From Geobacter sp. (GTDB lineage: Bacteria; Desulfobacterota; Desulfuromonadia; Geobacterales; Geobacteraceae): DNA of 12,840 nt. Made by a program: the position numbers and the translations under genes. Under the pieces are notes generated by a model. That model worked only from the letters and a program-made list of their open reading frames with translations. It made no database searches and was not told the DNA's origin. Below, one piece after another: positions 1 through 6,741 of the stretch; within the stretch, counting starts at the first letter, position 1, and the number at the start of each line of letters is the position of its first letter. The stretch lies in contig RPRC01000187.1 of NCBI GenBank assembly GCA_003857395.1, positions 1-12,840 of the forward strand, written 5' to 3'.

Positions 1-209
1 ACAACGGCGCCCCGAGCCCGTTCTCCAGCCTGGCGGAGAGCGTGAACTTCAGCATGGGGCGTACCCGCTTTTCGGTGCCAGCCTTCACCTACTATCTCAC
101 CATTGCGAACAATCACACAGCCAACAGCAGGGTTTGGCGATGTCCGGCCAATCCCGCGGCGGGCGAGGGCAAGTGCCCGTTTCATCATTTTGTTTTGGAA
201 ATCAATCAT
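1..209 (-). CDS. ribD: RibD N-terminus (partial): riboflavin-biosynthesis deaminase domain
   Basis: I translated the minus strand from an ATG at 209; the frame stays open to the left edge, giving 69 residues. The start reads MIDFQNKMMKRALALARRG, followed by SPNPAVGCVIV, GEGWH and then AGTPHAEVHAL. These are the hallmarks of the N-terminal diaminohydroxyphosphoribosylaminopyrimidine deaminase domain of RibD. H52-A53-E54 supply the first zinc ligand and the catalytic glutamate of the cytidine-deaminase fold. The PCxxC zinc half and the C-terminal reductase domain lie outside the window. The gene follows nrdR by 29 nt on the same strand, so it is probably co-transcribed. The ribosome binding site is weak; ATGs at 188 and 185 are alternatives, but family N-termini usually have several residues before the RALALA helix, which favours 209. 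The family call is firm; the exact start is less so. Confidence 0.9.
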   Translation of the reverse strand, partial: MIDFQNKMMKRALALARRGIGRTSPNPAVGCVIVRNGEIVGEGWHRKAGTPHAEVHALRQAGERARGAV

Positions 210-238
210 GTACGTTGTCTGCCGGCAAAAGAAAGGGC

Positions 239-700
239 TTACCCCTTGGCAACTTTGAGAAGATCTTGAAGTTCCGACATGAATTCGTTGATGTCCTTGA
301 AAGATCGATATACCGAAGCAAAGCGAACATAGGCAACCTCGTCAATCTCGTGAAGTTCAGCCATTACCCACTCCCCGATGGTGGTGGTGGATACTTCGCG
401 ATCACTGCCCTCCTGAAGGCGGGTTTCGAGGCGATCAACCATCTTTTCGATATCTTCCACCGAAACAGGACGCTTTTCGCAGGCCTTCTTGATACCTGCA
501 ATCAGCTTCAACCGGTCGAATGACTCACGCCTGCCGTCCTTTTTTATAACCATGGGCAAAATTTCTTCCACCCGTTCATGGGAGGTAAAACGTTTGCCGC
601 ACACCTCACATTCCCTTCGGCGCCTGATTGCCGCGCCGCCCTTTTCCGGGCGTGAGTCGACAACCCTGCTTGCCGGATGAAAACAAAAGGGACACTTCAT
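239..700 (-). CDS. nrdR: NrdR, ATP-cone/zinc-ribbon transcriptional repressor of ribonucleotide reductase genes
   Basis: This 153-residue protein has the full NrdR layout and normal length. The N-terminal zinc ribbon has CPFC at residues 3-6 and CEVCGKRF near 32-39, followed by TSHERVE. An ATP-cone domain fills about residues 47-137 ([29 protein letters not shown] onward, in shorter pieces). NrdR senses ATP/dATP through the cone and represses nrd promoters by binding NrdR boxes; I see no NrdR box in this window. The ATG at 700 overlaps the TGA of the upstream dCMP deaminase in an ATGA, and a purine-rich GAGAGGG lies 7 nt before it, so translational coupling is likely. A repressor of dNTP synthesis joined to a dUMP/dTTP precursor enzyme is functionally coherent. 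Position 7 is Phe where many family members have Gly; I consider this minor. Confidence 0.96.
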   Translation of the reverse strand: MKCPFCFHPASRVVDSRPEKGGAAIRRRRECEVCGKRFTSHERVEEILPMVIKKDGRRESFDRLKLIAGIKKACEKRPVSVEDIEKMVDRLETRLQEGSDREVSTTTIGEWVMAELHEIDEVAYVRFASVYRSFKDINEFMSELQDLLKVAKG

Positions 701-1185
701 TCCCCGACCCTCTCTCTCGATTCACTCTCGCCAAATTTAACCATTTCAATCCCGGCATCATCAATCATCTGTTCCGAAAGCGTATCAGGATATCCCTCTT
801 GGTAAACAATGCGCCGAATTCCGGCGTTGATGAGCATCTTTGAGCAAATGATGCAAGGCATGGTCGTACAATAGAGAGTAGCCCCATTGATGTTGGTTCC
901 ATGTTTCGCCGCCTGGATTATGGCATTCTGCTCTGCATGCAGACCACGGCAAAGTTCATGACGTTCTCCGGGAAGCACCGACAACCTCTCTCGCAGACAG
1001 CCGACTTCGAGACAGTGGGCAACACCTGACGGAGCACCGTTATAGCCGGTGGTGAGAATATTCTTGTCCTTTACCAGTACAGCTCCCACATGCCGGCGGA
1101 GACAGGTGGAACGTCGTGCAACAAGCTGGGTAATTTCCATAAAATATTCATCCCAGGCAGGTCTTTTCATTGTGTCATCGCGCAT
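697..1185 (-). CDS. dCMP deaminase (ComEB/cytidine-deaminase superfamily)
   Basis: It deaminates dCMP to dUMP, the thymidylate precursor. Numbering from the internal [10 protein letters not shown] methionine (start at 1170), the zinc site is complete: H78-A79-E80 in [10 protein letters not shown], and C106/C109 in MPCIIC. The insert with [12 protein letters not shown] and ERHELCRG is typical of dCMP deaminases, which bind an extra structural zinc. Length is 157 residues from 1170 or 162 from 1185. I chose 1185 because an AAGGA lies 13 nt upstream, whereas 1170 has no Shine-Dalgarno; family N-termini instead favour 1170. The frame is open upstream to 1308, but that segment does not resemble the family. 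The gene overlaps nrdR by 4 nt and leads the nrdR-ribD run. Function is clear; the start is uncertain by five codons. Confidence 0.93.
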   Translation of the reverse strand: MRDDTMKRPAWDEYFMEITQLVARRSTCLRRHVGAVLVKDKNILTTGYNGAPSGVAHCLEVGCLRERLSVLPGERHELCRGLHAEQNAIIQAAKHGTNINGATLYCTTMPCIICSKMLINAGIRRIVYQEGYPDTLSEQMIDDAGIEMVKFGESESRERVGE

Positions 1186-1435
1186 GTATTTGTTTGCATC
1201 CTTCGTTTCGATCTTACAGAATCGTGATAATTCTATCATCCGTCGACCACATGTAGATACACCTGCAAAACAGCCAAAGAAATCAGGCCGAATCAAACAA
1301 TGAAGCAAGAATAGAACATATCCCTAGGTAAGGTCAAGAAAAGAGGGTTATTTACTAACGTCCGGCTGGAAGGATTCAGTATCCAGGAACAGACAAGCGA
1401 TCGGCAATGCGGTAGTAGCAGAGGAAAACCCTGAT

Positions 1436-1762
1436 TCACGATTCATGGTCAGGCACGGTACGTCTTTTCTTTTTCTCAGCCACCCCTTTCTTGCCAAGCA
1501 GCCTTTTTTCGCGTTCTCGTCTGGGAACCTTCGTAGATGTTCTTTTCTTGACCGTCATCTCCCGACGGGCAAGTGCCTTCCGAAGCCTCTCCATGGCAAG
1601 TCCTCTGTTCTGGCTCTGCGACCTTCGCTCACTTGCCTGCACAACGATCCCTGTGGGAAGGTGGCGAATCCGTACGGCTGAGTCAGTAACATTCCGGTGC
1701 TGCCCTCCGGGTCCGGATCCTCGATAAAACTCCACCTGTATGTCTGATTCTTTAATTTCCAT
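1436..1762 (-). CDS. Stand-alone GGQ-domain peptide chain release factor-like protein
   Basis: This 108-residue protein consists of the catalytic domain of class I release factors only. The GGQ loop is in [20 protein letters not shown] (residues 13-32), followed by [19 protein letters not shown] and a very basic tail with KKR and KKKRR clusters. It lacks the codon-recognition domain (no PXT/SPF region), so it cannot read stop codons like RF1/RF2. In ArfB/YaeJ and mitochondrial mtRF-R, such proteins hydrolyse peptidyl-tRNA on stalled ribosomes, and the basic tail enters the mRNA channel or binds rRNA. I infer a ribosome-rescue role. The HRN after GGQ differs from the HVN of RF2 and PrfH and points to the bacterial RF-like subfamily. 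ATG at 1762 has CAGG about 10 nt upstream. It is divergent from the HD gene and about 1.6 kb from rtcB. Confidence 0.88.
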   Translation of the reverse strand: MEIKESDIQVEFYRGSGPGGQHRNVTDSAVRIRHLPTGIVVQASERRSQSQNRGLAMERLRKALARREMTVKKRTSTKVPRREREKRLLGKKGVAEKKKRRTVPDHES

Positions 1763-1814
1763 GAAAAAATCGACCTGATTTCCGCTCTCGAAAAGAAAAC
1801 AAGGGAATGTGCGA

Positions 1815-1841
1815 TTGACACATGCGGTCAGCCGGTATAAT
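1815..1841 (+). promoter_or_regulatory. Candidate sigma70 promoter for the HD-domain gene
   Basis: A perfect -35 TTGACA (1815-1820) is followed by a perfect -10 TATAAT (1836-1841), but the spacer is only 15 bp. The overlapping TAATAA at 1838-1843 gives a 17-bp spacer. Either would start transcription around 1848-1852, roughly 25 nt before the GTG at 1874. It lies in the divergent gap with the release-factor-like gene. Confidence 0.6.
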
Positions 1842-1873
1842 AATACGCGAAGTGCCTAAAAAAGGAAATCTTA

Positions 1874-2419
1874 GTGAACGTAATTTCTATCTTGCAGAGG
1901 AATTTCGGCAAGAACCGGGATGCATTCGAAATAGTTCTCGAACACAGTAAAATGGTGGCGGCTAAAGCCGTAACCATAGCCCGGTCCCTGTCAGACCCCA
2001 CTATAAACATTAACTTTATCGAGGAAGCAGCTCTTCTCCATGACATCGGCATCTCACTAATTCATGCTCCCCGAATCTCCTGTACCGGGGATGCGCCGTA
2101 TATTTGCCACGGGATTCTCGGCCGACAGATTCTGGATAGTGAAGGACTGTCATCCCACGCACTGGTATGCGAACGCCATATCGGCGTCGGCATCAGCGTC
2201 AAGGATGTTGTCCAGCAACAGCTGCCGCTTCCCAGGCGGGACATGGTCCCGATAACGGTGGAAGAAAAAATCATCTGTTACGCGGATCTCTTCTATTCCA
2301 AGAAACCGGGACGGCTGCATTCGGAAAAATCGATTGAGGAAATAAAGAAAGCACTGCAAAAACACGGTGAACACAAGGTTGTCATTTTCGAAAACTGGGT
2401 AAAGGAGTTTTCCCGTTAA
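1874..2419 (+). CDS. HD-domain phosphohydrolase-like protein of unknown substrate
   Basis: The gene starts at GTG 1874, with AAGGAA about 7 nt upstream, and encodes 181 residues. The HD metal residues are in order: H24 (EHSKMVAAKA), H56-D57 (ALLHDIG), H79 (CHGILGRQIL), H102 (ERHIGVGI) and D138 (IICYADLFYSK). This spacing, with a PLPRRDMVPITVEEKIICYAD stretch (residues 118-138), matches the small HDIG proteins of the TIGR00295 kind found in archaea and anaerobic bacteria. HD proteins of this size are metal-dependent phosphohydrolases acting on nucleotides, phosphate esters or RNA ends, but the substrate here is not known. It has no HD-GYP motif or sensory domain. It may be co-transcribed with the membrane coiled-coil gene 96 nt downstream. 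The family is clear; the function is open. Confidence 0.88.
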   Translation: MNVISILQRNFGKNRDAFEIVLEHSKMVAAKAVTIARSLSDPTININFIEEAALLHDIGISLIHAPRISCTGDAPYICHGILGRQILDSEGLSSHALVCERHIGVGISVKDVVQQQLPLPRRDMVPITVEEKIICYADLFYSKKPGRLHSEKSIEEIKKALQKHGEHKVVIFENWVKEFSR

Positions 2420-2515
2420 CAGCAACTTCGGAACAGTCTGCCAAAAGCAGTAAGTTTCTTCACTTCCGTCCAAGTGCCACATTTCAAAAAAAATCGAAAG
2501 GAGAAATATGCCGTG

Positions 2516-3163
2516 ATGAATTTTGCACCCTATATCCTCCCTGTCGCACTTACTGTTGTTCTTCTCATTCTGATGCGACTACAGGCAAACTCCGCGAGAA
2601 AAATGATCCGTACGGCGGAAGAACAACTGCATGCGCTCGAACAGAAGCTGGCAAGCGCCGAAAGTGCTCTCAAGGAAGAAATCCGCAGGAACAGTGAAGA
2701 GAAGGACCTGAAGATCACGCAGCTCCATGAAGACCTGCGGGCAACGCTGAATTCATTCATGGAGACAACCGATAAGAAGCTGGCAGAAAGCGAAACTGTG
2801 GCAAAAGCCCAGAATGAGCAAGTGATTGAAAAGGTTACCAGCTTGCTTCGCCAGACAGTTCGAAAACCCGAGCAGCAGAAAGAAGAACCTCCCCCTCAGC
2901 AGCCAGGCGTATCTCCAATGCACGAAAAAGCAAAACGACTGGCCCGGCTCATCGTTTCGGACATTGTCCTGTATAACCAGGCCGCAGTTGAGGATGGCAT
3001 CCGGAATGACACCTTCTTCGAAGTCATGTCCCACGACATTCAGGAGGCGCGCAACCTCTACGCTTCCCGGGTACCCGAAGAGATCCGCAATGAAACGACC
3101 TATCTGGACGACGCGTTCAAAGATCTCATCGAGCGAAAAAAACGGGAACTCCCCGCCACGTGA
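2516..3163 (+). CDS. Membrane-anchored coiled-coil protein with conserved C-terminal helical domain
   Basis: From ATG 2516 the protein has 215 residues. Residues 5-20 (PYILPVALTVVLLILM) form one hydrophobic segment with no cleavage site, so it is probably an N-terminal anchor. Residues about 24-115 are charged and heptad-like (EEQLHALEQKLASAESALKE), a likely coiled coil. A Pro/Gln linker (EEPPPQQPG, near 124-132) leads to a domain beginning EKAKRLARLIVSDIVLYNQ and containing VPEEIRNETTYLDDAF. I have seen this C-terminal type (A+RLARLIVSDI.LYN ... VPEEIR) attached to varied N-termini in Geobacter and myxobacterial proteins, with no assigned function. AGGAG at 2499-2503 is 12 nt from ATG 2516 and 9 nt from an in-frame GTG at 2513, so the start may be 2513; a GTG at 2474 gives an unlikely 229-aa form. 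A strong terminator follows. I do not recognise a function. Confidence 0.8.
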   Translation: MNFAPYILPVALTVVLLILMRLQANSARKMIRTAEEQLHALEQKLASAESALKEEIRRNSEEKDLKITQLHEDLRATLNSFMETTDKKLAESETVAKAQNEQVIEKVTSLLRQTVRKPEQQKEEPPPQQPGVSPMHEKAKRLARLIVSDIVLYNQAAVEDGIRNDTFFEVMSHDIQEARNLYASRVPEEIRNETTYLDDAFKDLIERKKRELPAT

Positions 3164-3213
3164 CATGGTCAACCCCGCCCGACCTCCGGCACCAGCAGCT
3201 CCCCACTCACCAG

Positions 3214-3260
3214 ACAAGACCCGCAACCTGAAATCATTCGTTCTGCGGGTCTTGTTTCTT
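3214..3260 (+). terminator. Intrinsic terminator after the coiled-coil gene
   Basis: A perfect 12-bp stem, ACAAGACCCGCA (3214-3225) with TGCGGGTCTTGT (3244-3255), encloses an 18-nt loop and is followed by TTTCTTTCC. The stem can extend inward through AAC/GTT with a one-base bulge. It separates the HD/coiled-coil unit from rtcB-archease, implying that rtcB has its own promoter. Confidence 0.85.
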
Positions 3261-3284
3261 TCCACAACAGAACCTTGAAAGTAC

Positions 3285-3336
3285 CTGCAGCAGTTCCATC
3301 CAGCAAAAGATCCTTCTGAAAAAATGAGTGCTGCAG
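3285..3336. repeat. Inverted repeat in the rtcB upstream region
   Basis: CTGCAGCA (3285-3292) and TGCTGCAG (3329-3336) are perfect inverted copies 36 nt apart. Outward, GTA on the left can pair with TAC on the right across a small bulge. The right arm abuts TATACT (3337-3342), a possible -10 for rtcB without a convincing -35. It could be an operator or an RNA stem. CTGCAG is itself a palindrome, which makes chance repetition easier. Confidence 0.35.
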
Positions 3337-3410
3337 TATACTTACTATACGAGCAAGAAGAGGCTGCCCCCATTTCCCCAATGCCAAACATTACGCTCGA
3401 GGGAAAAGCC

Positions 3411-4868
3411 ATGAACGTTCCCCCATCAATAATAAAAATTTCCGACTTCCTGTGGGAAATTCCCGTTTCCTACAAAACAGGCATGCTGGTTCCGGCTCGT
3501 ATCTATGCCACGGAACAACTCCTGCGGCAAATGGACCAGGGAGTTTTCGAACAGCTTACCAATGTCGCCTGCCTGCCGGGAATTATCGATTACGCGTTCT
3601 GCATGCCGGACGGACACTGGGGATATGGGTTCCCCATCGGCGGAATGGCAGCAATGGACCCCCACTCCGGAGTAATATCCCCTGGAGGAATTGGTTTCGA
3701 CATCAACTGCGGAATGCGGCTTGTCCTCACCAACCTGACTCTTGAGGAGGTCAAACCGGTGATTCATCGGCTCGTGGACACCCTTTTCACCCGGGTCCCC
3801 TCGGGTGTTGGCAGCAGCGGGTTCGTCAAAATCTCCCGGGACGAGTTTCGCCGAGTGGCTGAGATGGGATCCCTCTGGTGCCTGCGTAACGGCTATGCCT
3901 GGCCTGAGGACCTGGAGATGACCGAAGAAGGCGGCTGCTTCTCCGGCGCTGACGCTTCCACGGTAAGTGAAAAAGCCATAGAAAGAGGCTTCGACCAGAT
4001 CGGCACACTCGGTTCCGGCAATCACTACCTTGAAATCCAGGTAGCGAAGCCGGAAAACGTCCGTGACGAAGAAACCGCCCGGGCCTTCGGTTTTACCCGC
4101 CCAAACCAGGTGGCGGTCATGTTCCACTGTGGCAGCAGAGGCTTCGGTCACCAGGTGGCAACAGACTATCTCAAACTCTTCCTCAGCGTATCAGGGAAAA
4201 AGTACGGCATCAAGGTCAATGACCGGGAGCTTTCCTGCGCCCCGTTTCGCTCCCGTGAAGGCCAGGACTATTTTGCAGCAATGAAATGCGCGGTGAATAT
4301 GGCTTTTGCCAATCGCCAGGTAATCCTCCACCGCATCCGCGAAGTCTTCTCTTCCATCTTCCATCGTTCCCCCGAAGACCTGGGAATGAGCATGGTCTAC
4401 GATGTTGCCCACAATACCGCCAAGCTTGAAAAACACTTGGTGCATGGCAAAAAAAAGGAGATTCTTATCCACCGCAAGGGCGCCACACGATCCTTCGGCC
4501 CAGGCATGGAAGGCTTACCGGATCGCTACCGCGAAACCGGTCAACCGGTAATCATCGGCGGCAGCATGGAAACCGGCTCCTACCTCCTGGCCGGTCTGCC
4601 CGGAGCACGGGAAACCTTCTGCACCACCGCCCACGGCAGCGGTCGGGCCATGAGCCGCCATCAGGCAAAAAAACTCTTCCACGGCCAGAAACTGCAACGG
4701 GAAATGGCAGAGCGCGGCATCTATGTGAGGACCGCATCCTGGAGCGGCCTTGCGGAAGAAGCCGGCCCAGCCTACAAGAATATCGACGACGTGGCGGAGA
4801 CAACGGAACTGGCCGGACTCAGCAAGCGTATCATTCGTCTGGTACCAATTGGCAACATAAAGGGTTAG
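3411..4868 (+). CDS. rtcB: RtcB, GTP/Mn2+-dependent RNA ligase
   Basis: RtcB joins RNA 2',3'-cyclic phosphate or 3'-phosphate ends to 5'-OH ends, through a guanylylated histidine and a GMP-activated 3' end. The 485-residue protein is full length with all catalytic residues visible: D97 and C100 (GFDINCGMR), N204-H205 (GSGNHYLEIQ), H239 (MFHCGSRGFGHQ), H334 (YDVAHNTAKLE), and the guanylylated H408 (TTAHGSGRAMSRHQ). RKGATRSFGPG and GGSMETGSYLLAG are also in place. Numbers run 2-5 ahead of Pyrococcus RtcB. I chose ATG 3411 because GAGGG lies 7 nt upstream and the residues after it match the family; the frame is open back to 3324, but those 29 residues do not look conserved. Archease follows 8 nt after the TAG, and its Shine-Dalgarno abuts the rtcB stop. 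No sigma54 site or rtcR gene is visible, unlike enteric rtcBA. Confidence 0.96.
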   Translation: MNVPPSIIKISDFLWEIPVSYKTGMLVPARIYATEQLLRQMDQGVFEQLTNVACLPGIIDYAFCMPDGHWGYGFPIGGMAAMDPHSGVISPGGIGFDINCGMRLVLTNLTLEEVKPVIHRLVDTLFTRVPSGVGSSGFVKISRDEFRRVAEMGSLWCLRNGYAWPEDLEMTEEGGCFSGADASTVSEKAIERGFDQIGTLGSGNHYLEIQVAKPENVRDEETARAFGFTRPNQVAVMFHCGSRGFGHQVATDYLKLFLSVSGKKYGIKVNDRELSCAPFRSREGQDYFAAMKCAVNMAFANRQVILHRIREVFSSIFHRSPEDLGMSMVYDVAHNTAKLEKHLVHGKKKEILIHRKGATRSFGPGMEGLPDRYRETGQPVIIGGSMETGSYLLAGLPGARETFCTTAHGSGRAMSRHQAKKLFHGQKLQREMAERGIYVRTASWSGLAEEAGPAYKNIDDVAETTELAGLSKRIIRLVPIGNIKG

Positions 4869-4876
4869 GAGGCTCC

Positions 4877-5308
4877 ATGTCGTACCGCTACCTTGAAGAT
4901 GTTGCAACCGCAGATGCAGCCTTCGAAGCTTGTGGTAAAACGGTGGAGGAAACCTTTCTTTCAGCCGCGGAAGCCACCATCCGGGTGATGATAGCAAATC
5001 CGGAAAGCATCAGGGCGAGAGAACGCATCTCGATCCATCTGGAAAGCGAAGAACTGGACATGCTCCTGTTCGATTTCCTGCAAGAGATCATCTACTTCAA
5101 GGATAGCCGTCGTCTTCTGCTACGCATGAAATCTCTTCATATCGACCTTGCCAGCTCGCCCCTGACGCTGACTGCAGAAGCAGCAGGCGAAACTATGATC
5201 CAGGGACACCATCCCTTGCTCACCGACGTAAAGGCCGTAACTCTCCATCTTTTCAGCATCAAACAGGATGAACATGGCTGGAAAGCAACCGTTATCCTGG
5301 ACATCTGA
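4877..5308 (+). CDS. Archease, activator of RtcB RNA ligase
   Basis: At 143 residues this is archease-sized. Archease speeds RtcB guanylylation, allows multiple turnover and widens NTP use. Visible family features are the N-terminal YRYLEDVATADAAFEACG (residues 3-20), the central FDFLQEIIYFKD, the conserved VKAVTLHLFSI near the C-terminus, and the terminal VILDI with the near-terminal aspartate that binds metal in archaeal archease. The N-terminal motif reads EDVATADAAF rather than the more usual DHTADVGI, so the first metal-binding segment is a variant; I take this as a bacterial subtype rather than inactivation. AGGAGG sits 5 nt before the ATG and touches the rtcB stop, so translation is tightly coupled with the ligase. 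That pairing is the best support for the call. Confidence 0.9.
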   Translation: MSYRYLEDVATADAAFEACGKTVEETFLSAAEATIRVMIANPESIRARERISIHLESEELDMLLFDFLQEIIYFKDSRRLLLRMKSLHIDLASSPLTLTAEAAGETMIQGHHPLLTDVKAVTLHLFSIKQDEHGWKATVILDI

Positions 5309-5538
5309 AACCTCACGTACCACCTTCAAGGCAGACTCACTCCCCTCCTGATGGTGCCGTACCCTTTCCCCTTGTTTCCTCCGCAAATTCAATACGTTCA
5401 AAAAGTCGACCACCGGGAAAAACCTTTCGCAACTCCCTCCGGAACGATTATCCATTTGCTTATATAGCGCGAGTTTGTTACAAGAATAGCAGATGCTTCT
5501 TGTTCCTCCTCTGTCACTGTGTTCGCTGTAGGTACCTC

Positions 5539-6120
5539 ATGTCTGAGCGAAAATATGCGCTGATCATTATCGATATGCAAAACGACATTGTCATCCCCGG
5601 TGCTCCGGCATGTGTCAAGGGGGCTTTCGCTACAATCTCCCGCATCCAGAAGCTGCTCGATTATTTTCGGAAAAAGGGTCTCCCGGTATTTCACATCATT
5701 CGCGAGTATCGTCCAGACGGAAGCGATGTAGAAATAACCCGACTTGAAAGCTTCATGAAGCATCAATCCTATGTGGTTCCCGGAACCAAGGGCTGTGAAA
5801 TAGTGGCTGAACTGACGCCACTCCCCGGAGAATACCGGATCGTCAAGCAGCGGTTCAGCGCTTTTATGAATACTGAACTGGACTTGATACTTCGGCGACT
5901 CGGAACAACACACCTTGCAGTCTGTGGCACACAATACCCAAACTGCATACGAACCACTATTTACGATGCGGTAGCGTATGGATATTACGTCATCAACATC
6001 ATTGACGCAACTTCGGCTCAAACACCGGAAATCGCTGCCGCCAACATCCGAGACATCGGCAATATCGGCGTGGAATGCGTTTCCCTGGATGAGTTTGTCT
6101 TGTCCCTCGAACACCAATAA
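5539..6120 (+). CDS. Isochorismatase-like cysteine hydrolase
   Basis: The 193-residue protein has the cysteine hydrolase fold shared by isochorismatases, nicotinamidases and N-carbamoyl amidohydrolases. The presumed triad is D12 (ALIIIDMQND), K103 (IVKQRFSAFMNT) and C136 (CGTQYPNCIRTT). The tail DATSAQTPEIAAANIRDIGNIG is typical of the bacterial subgroup with a PNC nucleophile motif. The substrate cannot be read from sequence; amide hydrolysis, for example of nicotinamide or a ureido compound, is more plausible than isochorismate because there is no siderophore context. ATG 5539 has only a weak TAGGT 6 nt upstream; it is preferred over the in-frame ATG at 5500 because family homology begins just after it. 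About 230 nt separate it from archease, so it is probably an independent unit. Confidence 0.88.
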   Translation: MSERKYALIIIDMQNDIVIPGAPACVKGAFATISRIQKLLDYFRKKGLPVFHIIREYRPDGSDVEITRLESFMKHQSYVVPGTKGCEIVAELTPLPGEYRIVKQRFSAFMNTELDLILRRLGTTHLAVCGTQYPNCIRTTIYDAVAYGYYVINIIDATSAQTPEIAAANIRDIGNIGVECVSLDEFVLSLEHQ

Positions 6121-6171
6121 TCTCAACCGGGAGTCAGGGCTACCATCACCCTGAACTTTGGAGACACACGG

Positions 6172-6537
6172 ATGAAAAAACTCCTCCTGCTGACTTTTCT
6201 TGCAACAGTTGCGCTCTTTTGCAGTCAGATATCATCTGCCGCAGACCCGGGCACAACCGGCACGGTGTTCAACAAGAGACTGCTGCCCAGCATCAAGCCT
6301 CAGCTGACCTATGAACAAATTGCCGCGTTGGCAGGGACGCCCGGAGCCAAAATTAACGAATCCCGAAAAACGTCACCACCCACAGTCCAGTATCGCTGGA
6401 AAGGTGGCAAAGATTCTGTTCTGACCGCACGCTTTGCCAAAAACAGGTTGATCGATGCTACCGTACGAGTTCCTAATGGCAAAACCTTTGCAATCAAAAG
6501 TACTGGCGAAATAGCCGACATGGGTAAGCAAGAGTAA
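6172..6537 (+). CDS. Small secreted protein with an SmpA/BamE-like repeat motif, function unknown
   Basis: This 121-residue protein starts MKKLLLLTFLATVALFC and has a clear Sec signal peptide, with likely signal peptidase I cleavage after A23 or A24 (SSAAD). A Cys at position 17 lies inside the hydrophobic core without a good lipobox, so I do not call it a lipoprotein. The mature part has LTYEQIAALAGTPGAK (residues 45-60), then YRWKGGKDSVLTARFAKNRL, resembling small periplasmic domains of the SmpA/OmlA or DUF3862 kind (x-TyeqV..l.G.pG ... Y.W..). No catalytic residues are evident. GGAG lies 9 nt before ATG 6172, 51 nt after the hydrolase stop, so co-transcription is possible. A MITE-like element begins 39 bp after its stop. 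Confidence 0.7.
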   Translation: MKKLLLLTFLATVALFCSQISSAADPGTTGTVFNKRLLPSIKPQLTYEQIAALAGTPGAKINESRKTSPPTVQYRWKGGKDSVLTARFAKNRLIDATVRVPNGKTFAIKSTGEIADMGKQE

Positions 6538-6575
6538 CGTCTTTCCCCGTCAACGTGAAGATCGCACCAAAAGTC

Positions 6576-6741
6576 TAGGAGACTGTCGGACTTAGGAAAT
6601 CGAAGCGAAAATTTGGCTGGGCGAGGAAAGATTTTGTCGATTTTGCAGGGTAATAGTTATTCTATTACCCATAATAGCGGCGAAATATGGGCCGTCCAGA
6701 CGGATTTGCAGCAGATTTACCCTAAGTCCGACAGGCTCCTA
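6576..6741. mobile_element. 166-bp MITE-like element with 21-bp terminal inverted repeats
   Basis: The left end (6576-6596) and right end (6721-6741) are inverted copies matching at 20 of 21 positions, with core CTGTCGGACTTAGG. Just inside, AAATC (6597-6601) has its partner at 6714-6718, displaced by two bases. CTGGGCG and CTGGACG-type stretches further in also correspond, so the whole element is an imperfect palindrome. Its centre is a perfect 9-bp hairpin, GGGTAATAG (6648-6656), TTATT loop, CTATTACCC (6662-6670). It has no ORF and therefore no transposase. Such features define a MITE mobilised in trans by a full-length IS with the same ends; I cannot name the IS family with confidence. AAAG flanks both ends (6570-6573 and 6741-6744) but needs shifted borders, so no target duplication is claimed. 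Confidence 0.8.

Noticed and set aside
3324..3410. In-frame 29-residue N-terminal extension of RtcB from ATG 3324
   Set aside because: No Shine-Dalgarno at 3324, residues unlike RtcB, and the region holds the likely promoter; ATG 3411 has GAGGG at good spacing.
2753..3412. 219-codon minus-strand frame across the coiled-coil gene end, terminator and rtcB leader
   Set aside because: It crosses a strong plus-strand terminator, is rich in low-complexity Cys/Phe runs and overlaps better-supported features.
3426..4151. 241-codon minus-strand frame inside rtcB
   Set aside because: Pure shadow of a gene with all catalytic residues conserved.
5317..5362. Hairpin after archease (GTACCACC with GGTG-CC-GTAC)
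   Set aside because: Eight pairs with a two-base bulge, a long loop and only a weak pyrimidine tail; not enough to call a terminator.
5398..6126. 242-codon open frame on the minus strand opposite the cysteine hydrolase
   Set aside because: It mirrors a gene with a complete catalytic triad, shows no recognisable motif and has no ribosome binding site of note.
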